NCBI RefSeq assembly: GCF_017794965.1
Contig: NZ_CP051240.1
Location: 1,178,001-1,242,000, forward strand
Reading direction: 5' to 3'
From: Alcanivorax sp.
GTDB taxonomy: Bacteria; Pseudomonadota; Gammaproteobacteria; Pseudomonadales; Alcanivoracaceae
Length of the DNA: 64,000 bases
A program made the position numbers and the translations under genes. Of the stretch, positions 59,451-64,000 are shown piece after piece (the first letter of the stretch is position 1; every line of letters starts with the position of its first letter). The notes under the pieces are model-generated. The model did not search any database. It had not been told where the DNA came from and worked only from the letters and a program-made list of their open reading frames with translations.

Positions 59451-60470
59451 ATGGCAGAAATGACGGATTCCGGTGTGCTGTTGCGCATGGCTTACAGGGC
59501 CATGGTAAACGCCGGTATTGATGCCGATGCCGTTTTGGCAGAAGTCGGTCTGGACAAATCCATTCTTCAGGTGCCGGATCTGCGCACCCCCCATGATGCC
59601 CAGGAGTGGTTCTGGCAGGCGCTGGAAAAGGTGTCTGGTGATGAACATATCGGTCTGCACCTGGGTGAGCATATTCCTGTTTATAAGGGGCAGGTGCTGG
59701 AGTACCTGTTTCTTTCCAGCCCCACTTTTGGTGAGGGGCTGAAGCGTGCGCTGGATTACCAGCGCCTGCTCTCTGATGCCGCCCAGGGTGAACTTTTCGA
59801 AGAAGGTGATCGGGTGTTCCTCAAGCAGATGATCTGGAGCAAGCGCCTCAGCCATCTCAATGAGTGCATGATGATGGGCATCATCAAGTTCTTCCGTTTT
59901 GTCACCGATGGTGCCTTCGAACCGCTGGAAATTCATTTCGGCCATTCCCCCCACGCGGATCTCAACGAGTATCAACGCCTGTTCGACTGCAGCGTGAAAT
60001 TCGACATGCCCAGCGTGGGTATGTATTTCGACGCCAGCGTCATGAATCTGCCTTCTGCGCACCACGAACCGGAGCTGTTGCAGCTGCATGAGCAGCTGGC
60101 GAGTGAGCAGGTGGCGCGGCTGGAAAAGCAGGATCTGGTGGCGCAGGTGAATCGTCTGATCGGGGAACTGCTGGAATCCGGCCATGCCAACCTGGAAGAA
60201 GTGGCGGAACGTCTTGGCATCAAGGCGCGCCAGTTGCGCACCCGACTTGCTGATGCCGGCACCAACTTCAACCAGCTGGTGGCGGATTACCGCTGCCGCC
60301 TGGCCAAGCGTCTGCTGGCGGGCACCGATGAGTCCATCGACGAGATTGTCTACCTCACCGGCTTTTCTGAACCGTCCACCTTCTATCGTGCCTTCAAGCG
60401 CTGGGTGGGGATGACTCCCATCGAGTACCGCAAGCTCAAGGCGGAAGAGGACGCGGCGGCGGCTGGTTAA
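59451..60470 (+). CDS. AraC-family transcriptional regulator (OruR/ArgR-like group)
   Basis: 339 residues. The N-terminal arabinose-binding-like domain of the PF12625 type (MAYRAMVNAGIDADAVLAEV; HIPVYKGQVLEYLFLSSPTF) is followed by the AraC helix-turn-helix pair from about 245: LEEVAERLGIKARQLRTRLA and IDEIVYLTGFSEPSTFYRAF, then KRWVGMTPIEYR. Such regulators often control fatty-acid, alkane or amino-acid catabolism. The start follows GGGGACAAGGCG. No obvious target operon is adjacent apart from the desaturase locus upstream. Confidence 0.9.
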   Translation: MAEMTDSGVLLRMAYRAMVNAGIDADAVLAEVGLDKSILQVPDLRTPHDAQEWFWQALEKVSGDEHIGLHLGEHIPVYKGQVLEYLFLSSPTFGEGLKRALDYQRLLSDAAQGELFEEGDRVFLKQMIWSKRLSHLNECMMMGIIKFFRFVTDGAFEPLEIHFGHSPHADLNEYQRLFDCSVKFDMPSVGMYFDASVMNLPSAHHEPELLQLHEQLASEQVARLEKQDLVAQVNRLIGELLESGHANLEEVAERLGIKARQLRTRLADAGTNFNQLVADYRCRLAKRLLAGTDESIDEIVYLTGFSEPSTFYRAFKRWVGMTPIEYRKLKAEEDAAAAG

Positions 60471-60503
60471 GGCCCTGCCCGATTGCCGGCTTGAATATTG
60501 CAA

Positions 60504-60536
60504 CAGCAAGAGGCGCGTTCTGCGCCTTTTTGCTGT
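60504..60536 (+). terminator. Rho-independent terminator
   Basis: CAGCAAGAGGCGC and GCGCCTTTTTGCTG form a stem with loop GTTCT; the T-run lies within the descending arm. It ends the AraC-family gene. Confidence 0.75.
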
Positions 60537-60573
60537 CTGGAGTACAGCCCCTGCCTGTTTACTGGAGAACCAT

Positions 60574-60855
60574 GTGAAGGCATTCCTGCGAAAATTGTGT
60601 TTCCCGATTCTTGCCCTGTTCGAGACGGAGGATGAGGAGAAATACGTCTATCGCTCGTCCTACCGGAAAATTCTCGCCGCGGTGGCCGTGCTGTTCATTA
60701 TCTTGTCCGGCGCGTCGCTGGGAATGACGTTGAACTCCGGCCTGTCGGGCGGCTTTATTCCGGCGATATTCTTTGGTGGGGCAGGGCTGGTGTGTGTCAT
60801 TGTCGCCGGATTGGGGACGGACCAGGCGGTCGCCAGAATCTGGAAGAATCGATAG
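60574..60855 (+). CDS. Small two-helix membrane protein
   Basis: 93 residues from a GTG start, GGAG eight bases upstream. It has hydrophobic segments ILAAVAVLFIILSGASLG and FIPAIFFGGAGLVCVIVAGL and an acidic N-terminal patch (FETEDEEK). An ATG two bases before the GTG is in another frame and is followed at once by TGA. I do not recognise the family. The stop TAG overlaps a heptamer (AGCTACG). Confidence 0.65.
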   Translation: MKAFLRKLCFPILALFETEDEEKYVYRSSYRKILAAVAVLFIILSGASLGMTLNSGLSGGFIPAIFFGGAGLVCVIVAGLGTDQAVARIWKNR

Positions 60856-61190
60856 CTACGAGCTACTGCATTGCTACGAAGCCGCTGTAGGAACGTAGCG
60901 CAGCGGAGTAACGCACGCAGTGCGGCCCGAAGGGTGAGCGCAGCGAATAACGAGCCTGCTCGCGATTCTCGCGCAAACGCTCGGGAAAGCTGTAGGAGCG
61001 CCGCTTGAGGCGCGAACCGAGCGACAGCGAGGAACTGAGATGCAGCTGGCACTTGTTTCGTTAGAACCCGTAGGAGCCTGCCTGCAGGCGATCCGAACCT
61101 AAGCGAGGTAAGGATTCCAGAAGCGCATCTCGAAGCTGCTTATTCTCGCTCGGATCGCTTGCAGGCAGGCTCCTACGGAAAGGTGGGGCT
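60853..61190. repeat. Heptamer remnant and REP cluster
   Basis: Two heptamers (AGCTACG, AGCTACT at 60854-60867) lead into GCATTGCTACGAAGCCGCTG, as after lapB. Next come the TGTAGGAACGTAGCGCAGCG unit (60886-60955), TGTAGGAGCGCCGCTTGAGG (60990-61025) and a REP pair at 61068-61183 (CGTAGGAGCCTGCCTGCAGG to CTTGCAGGCAGGCTCCTACG). No gene. Confidence 0.85.
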
Positions 61191-61215
61191 TTCCCGGAAA
61201 TCCGCGATGAACCAC

Positions 61216-61247
61216 AAAAAAAGCCCCGCATTGCGGGGCTTTTTTGT
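61216..61247 (-). terminator. Terminator of the tRNA-Ser gene
   Basis: AAGCCCCGC (61221-61229) and GCGGGGCTT (61233-61241) form a stem flanked by A and T runs. It starts right after the CCA end of the tRNA and works in either direction. Confidence 0.9.
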
Positions 61248-61249
61248 AT

Positions 61250-61337
61250 TGGCGGTGAGGGAGGGATTCGAACCCTCGATACGTTTCCGTATACACACTT
61301 TCCAGGCGTGCTCCTTCGGCCACTCGGACACCTCACC
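61250..61337 (-). tRNA. tRNA-Ser (anticodon GGA)
   Basis: The acceptor stem GGTGAGG (61331-61337 on the complement) pairs with CCTCACC, then discriminator G and an encoded CCA (61250-61252). The anticodon loop is CTGGAAA with anticodon GGA, reading UCC and UCU. A long variable arm (GTATACGGAAACGTATC region) and GGTTCGAATCC T-loop are typical of class II serine tRNAs. Confidence 0.96.
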
Positions 61338-61479
61338 TTAAACTGTTTTCACTGCCGGGCAGTGATGGAGCAAGGCCTGTGGGCCGAATGCCTTGCTCTC
61401 TATTGAGGGCGCGTAGAGTACCGGAGGGGGGCGGTGCTGGCAAGTGCCTGATGGCCGGTTGTTCAGGCTTTGAGCAATT

Positions 61480-61917
61480 TCAGCGACGTGCCAGAAAAAC
61501 GCCGCTGAACTCGCACACTGTATTGCCCTCATCACTACGGCCAATGGCCTCGATGGGGAGTATGGCCTTGCCGCGTTCGGCCAGGCGCTGTGCAAAGCGA
61601 TCCTGTTGGGTTGTGGTCACAGTAATGTGCAGATCCGAGTCCAGGGGCAGGGTGTACTTGAGCGCGGTTTCCACGGCGACCACGTCTGCCGGGTAGCCGC
61701 ACTGGTGGGCGAGCAGGGTGGTGAGGCTCCAGCCAGACAGGGTGAGCAGGGCGGATTGGCTACCGGCAAAGAAGGTGCCCTTGTCGTTGTGATTGGGGCC
61801 AAGGGGGGCGTCGACCACCAGTCGGTCGCCATCAAAATTGGCAAAGTGAAAATGCAGGTGGCGGGTCAACGGGATGGCCGCGCGCACCTGATTGGCCAGG
61901 TCATCCAGTGAAATCAT
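61480..61917 (-). CDS. YiiD C-terminal-type thioesterase
   Basis: 145 residues with a single hot-dog fold: LGPNHNDKGTFFAGSQSALL is the thioesterase helix signature, followed by AVETALKYTLPLDSDLHI. It resembles the YiiD_C putative thioesterase family. The substrate is likely an acyl-CoA, unproven. Its ATG overlaps the stop of the nitroreductase gene by four bases. Confidence 0.85.
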   Translation of the reverse strand: MISLDDLANQVRAAIPLTRHLHFHFANFDGDRLVVDAPLGPNHNDKGTFFAGSQSALLTLSGWSLTTLLAHQCGYPADVVAVETALKYTLPLDSDLHITVTTTQQDRFAQRLAERGKAILPIEAIGRSDEGNTVCEFSGVFLARR

Positions 61918-62471
61918 GGTAATTCGCGGATGAAATCAACAGGGGATTCGTCTGGCAGGCTTTTCAGGCTGCTGGCCGGGGTGCCTAGATAAAGATAGGC
62001 GATAACCTGATCCTTGGGGGCAAAGCCCAGCATGGTTTTGGCCAGATCCGAGTTGGCCATGGCCCCGGTGCGCCACATGGCACCAATGCCTAACTCGTAG
62101 GCAGCCAGCATCATGTTCTGGACCGCCGCGCCGACGGCGAGCATCTGTTCCCAGGCGGGGATCTTGTGGTTTTCAGTGATCTCAGCCACCGCGACCACGA
62201 TGGTGGGCGCGCGCAGGGCCTTGTTCCTGGCGATTTCCCGGGTGCGCTTGTCGGCCTGGGGTTGTTCTTCCAGCAGTTGTGCTTCCATGATGTCACCGAG
62301 CCGCTCTCGCTGATCGCCAGTCAGGACGATAAAACGCCACGGGCGCAGCAGGCCATGGTCCGGTGCACGGATCGCCGCACGCAGCAGCATGTCGAGCTGG
62401 CTGTCGCTGGGGCCGGGTTCCTGTAACCGGGGGCTGGATACACGGGTGGTGAGGGCAGTGATGGTGTCCAT
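61914..62471 (-). CDS. YdjA-like nitroreductase
   Basis: 185 residues: LTTRVSSPRLQEPGPSD, LLRAAIRAPDHGLLRPWRF (FMN binding), VGAAVQNMMLAAYELGIGAM and YLYLGTPAS. Minimal nitroreductase of the YdjA/RutE-type group. Upstream of and coupled to the thioesterase gene. Confidence 0.9.
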   Translation of the reverse strand: MDTITALTTRVSSPRLQEPGPSDSQLDMLLRAAIRAPDHGLLRPWRFIVLTGDQRERLGDIMEAQLLEEQPQADKRTREIARNKALRAPTIVVAVAEITENHKIPAWEQMLAVGAAVQNMMLAAYELGIGAMWRTGAMANSDLAKTMLGFAPKDQVIAYLYLGTPASSLKSLPDESPVDFIRELP

Positions 62472-62626
62472 TCATGGCTCCTGTAACGAGGCGGCAATGG
62501 TAGCTTGAAATGCAAATCAGTCACACCCGTCGCGTCAGCGCTGAATTTCATGACGCTGGTCACCCCAGTCTTTTTTCTTAGACGGGAAAGCGCTAAGCTT
62601 CTCAAAAACTCCGTGAAGCGGATCAC

Positions 62627-64000
62627 ATGACCTCCACGACTAAAAAGAAAGCTCGCCGTCCCCAGATCGGGCCCATGGAGCGGGCACGCCGACAAGCCAA
62701 CTATATCCGACTGCTCGCCTTCCTCGTGGCCGTGCTGATGTTGGTGGTGGGGCTCAAGTTGGGGCTCTACCCCGAGTTGTATCTGCTGGGGGTGGCCGGC
62801 CTGCTGACTTATCCGTTGTTGGCCCAGGGTGTTTTGTTTCTGGCGCATCGTCAGGACCTGCCAGAGAAAGTGGCCCACCAGACGCTCATGCAGTCGGATG
62901 CGTTCATTATCGGCATGACCTGTGCCTTGCTGCATTTTGCGCTGGTGCCTTCGCTGGTGTTGTTGATCATTGTTCATGCCAATGCGGTGGCCAGTGGCGG
63001 TCTGAAGCCCTGGCTACTTAACCTGTTGATGACGGCCATTGGTGCCGCCACGCTGGGGGCGCTGTTGGGATTCCCGTTCATTTCTCCCCAGGCACCCATG
63101 CCGGCGGTAATGACCGCAGTGTCATTGCTTGGATTGGGCGTCTATGTAGGCGCGTCGTCGGCCTTTGTCCATTACCAGGCCCGTTACCTGAAGCAGGCCC
63201 AGGAGTTGGTGCGGCGTCAGCAACAGCAGGCGGTGGAGTTGTCCCGCAAGCTGGCAAAGTACCTGCCGCCGCAGATCTGGGGCTCCATGTTCTCCGGCAA
63301 GCGCGATGCCAAGCTGGAAACCCGTCGTAAACGGCTGACGGTGTTCTTTTCGGATATCAAGGGATTCAGTGCCATCTCCGAGGAGCTGCCGCTGGAAACC
63401 CTGACCAGCATGCTCAACAGCTACCTCAGCGAGATGACCCGCATTGCCCTGCGGCACGGCGGCACCATCGACAAGTTTATTGGCGATGCGGTGATGGTGT
63501 TCTTTGGTGATCCCAAGAGTGAAGGGGCCAACGAGGATGCCTACCGTTGCGTCATGATGGGCATCGAGATGCAGGAGCAGATGAAGTTGCTGCGCCAGCG
63601 CTGGAAGCGTGAGGGCATCGACCACAAGCTGGAAATCCGTATCGGCATCAACACCGGCTATGTGACGGTGGGGAATTTTGGCACCGATTCGCGCATGGAC
63701 TACACCATTCTGGGCACCGATGTGAACCTGGCAAGCCGTCTCGAATCGGCCTGCCGCCCGGGTGGGGTGCTGATTTCCGAGGCCACCCAGGAACTGGTGA
63801 AGGACCGCATCCAGTGTCGCAACATGGGCGACATTCAGGTGAAAGGATTCAACCGTCCCATTCCCGTCTTCGAGGCCATGGGCGCCAAGAAAGATGCGGG
63901 GGCCAGGAACCGTTATGTCTCTGCTCAAACCAACGGCTTCGGGATACACCTGGATGTGGAGCGCGTCCGCAATTTCGACAAGAACACCATCCTCAAGACT
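62627..64000 (+). CDS. cyaB: Class III adenylate cyclase with MASE2 membrane domain (3' end outside window)
   Basis: The frame is open from ATG 62627 to the window end (458 codons). The N-terminal MASE2 sensor begins MERARRQANYIRLLAFLVAV and has six hydrophobic helices to about residue 185. The catalytic domain follows: LTVFFSDIKGFSAISEELP (metal Asp), FIGDAVMVFFGDP (second metal Asp) and GINTGYVTVGNFGTDSRMDY, then LGTDVNLASRLES (transition-state Asn and Arg). This layout is that of Pseudomonas CyaB, which makes cAMP for Vfr. The C-terminal part continues beyond 64000. Confidence 0.9.
   Translation, partial: MTSTTKKKARRPQIGPMERARRQANYIRLLAFLVAVLMLVVGLKLGLYPELYLLGVAGLLTYPLLAQGVLFLAHRQDLPEKVAHQTLMQSDAFIIGMTCALLHFALVPSLVLLIIVHANAVASGGLKPWLLNLLMTAIGAATLGALLGFPFISPQAPMPAVMTAVSLLGLGVYVGASSAFVHYQARYLKQAQELVRRQQQQAVELSRKLAKYLPPQIWGSMFSGKRDAKLETRRKRLTVFFSDIKGFSAISEELPLETLTSMLNSYLSEMTRIALRHGGTIDKFIGDAVMVFFGDPKSEGANEDAYRCVMMGIEMQEQMKLLRQRWKREGIDHKLEIRIGINTGYVTVGNFGTDSRMDYTILGTDVNLASRLESACRPGGVLISEATQELVKDRIQCRNMGDIQVKGFNRPIPVFEAMGAKKDAGARNRYVSAQTNGFGIHLDVERVRNFDKNTILKT

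Noticed and set aside
59388..60509. 373-codon minus-strand open frame
   Set aside because: Antisense to the AraC-family regulator, whose helix-turn-helix pair is unmistakable.

Overview
The window looks like a chromosome segment of a GC-rich, lipid-oriented marine gammaproteobacterium, most plausibly Alcanivorax or a close relative. This is inferred from gene content: the rpsA-ihfB-lapAB-pyrF core, a DesT/DesC/DesB-like desaturase locus, a cis/trans fatty-acid isomerase, MaoC and PrpE enzymes, and an NDH-SelD fusion. No database search was possible. Coordinates come from reading the sequence; functions come from recognised motifs.

Layout. 1-5981 is a conserved core (rpsA 3' end, ihfB, lapA, lapB, pyrF), but lapB and pyrF are separated by a heptamer array, tandem REP units and an IS110-family element. 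6070-12365 holds a ComEA-like protein, a lipoprotein, a desuccinylase-like protein, the ABC-F ATPase Uup, a sterol-desaturase-family protein and a SUKH-like protein. A second IS110 element lies at 12476-13669, followed by a TrmY-like methyltransferase. 14.6-21.15 kb is an AT-richer island of same-strand genes separated by attC-like imperfect palindromes. I read it as an integron cassette array without an integrase (CALIN). It carries a DUF1488-like protein, a coiled-coil membrane protein, a P-loop ATPase, a DUF3024 pseudogene, a protein kinase and a PhoD-like phosphatase. 21.2-24.6 kb is further accessory DNA rich in 'GGGGTCAGGTCT' repeats. From 25 kb the core resumes: a broken PAS-GGDEF gene, prpE, an MscK-like channel, a third IS110 element, an RNA methyltransferase, a secreted zinc phospholipase-like protein with a foldase, a PA2778/PA2779-like pair, a selenium locus (NDH-SelD, PhzF, ABC transporter), cti, small stress and redox genes, deaD, the unsaturated-fatty-acid locus, an AraC regulator, tRNA-Ser and a MASE2 adenylate cyclase running off the end.

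The two strongest signals concern mobile DNA. First, all three IS110-family elements (different transposases) sit in REP palindromes with a CT core dinucleotide at both junctions. The non-coding leader of each contains short stretches matching its own target flanks and its own terminus, as expected of bridge (seek) RNA guides; the match is most complete in elements 1 and 3. Second, the cassette island has five recognisable attC-like sites and a sixth that appears disrupted. Its cargo (STAND-like ATPase, kinase, coiled-coil membrane protein, phosphatase) has the flavour of antiphage cassettes found in sedentary integrons.

Other themes are two genes broken by a single in-frame TAG (DUF3024 and PAS-GGDEF), a heptameric AGCTACA repeat placed directly at gene 3' ends, and paired operator-like palindromes over the promoter of the desaturase operon.
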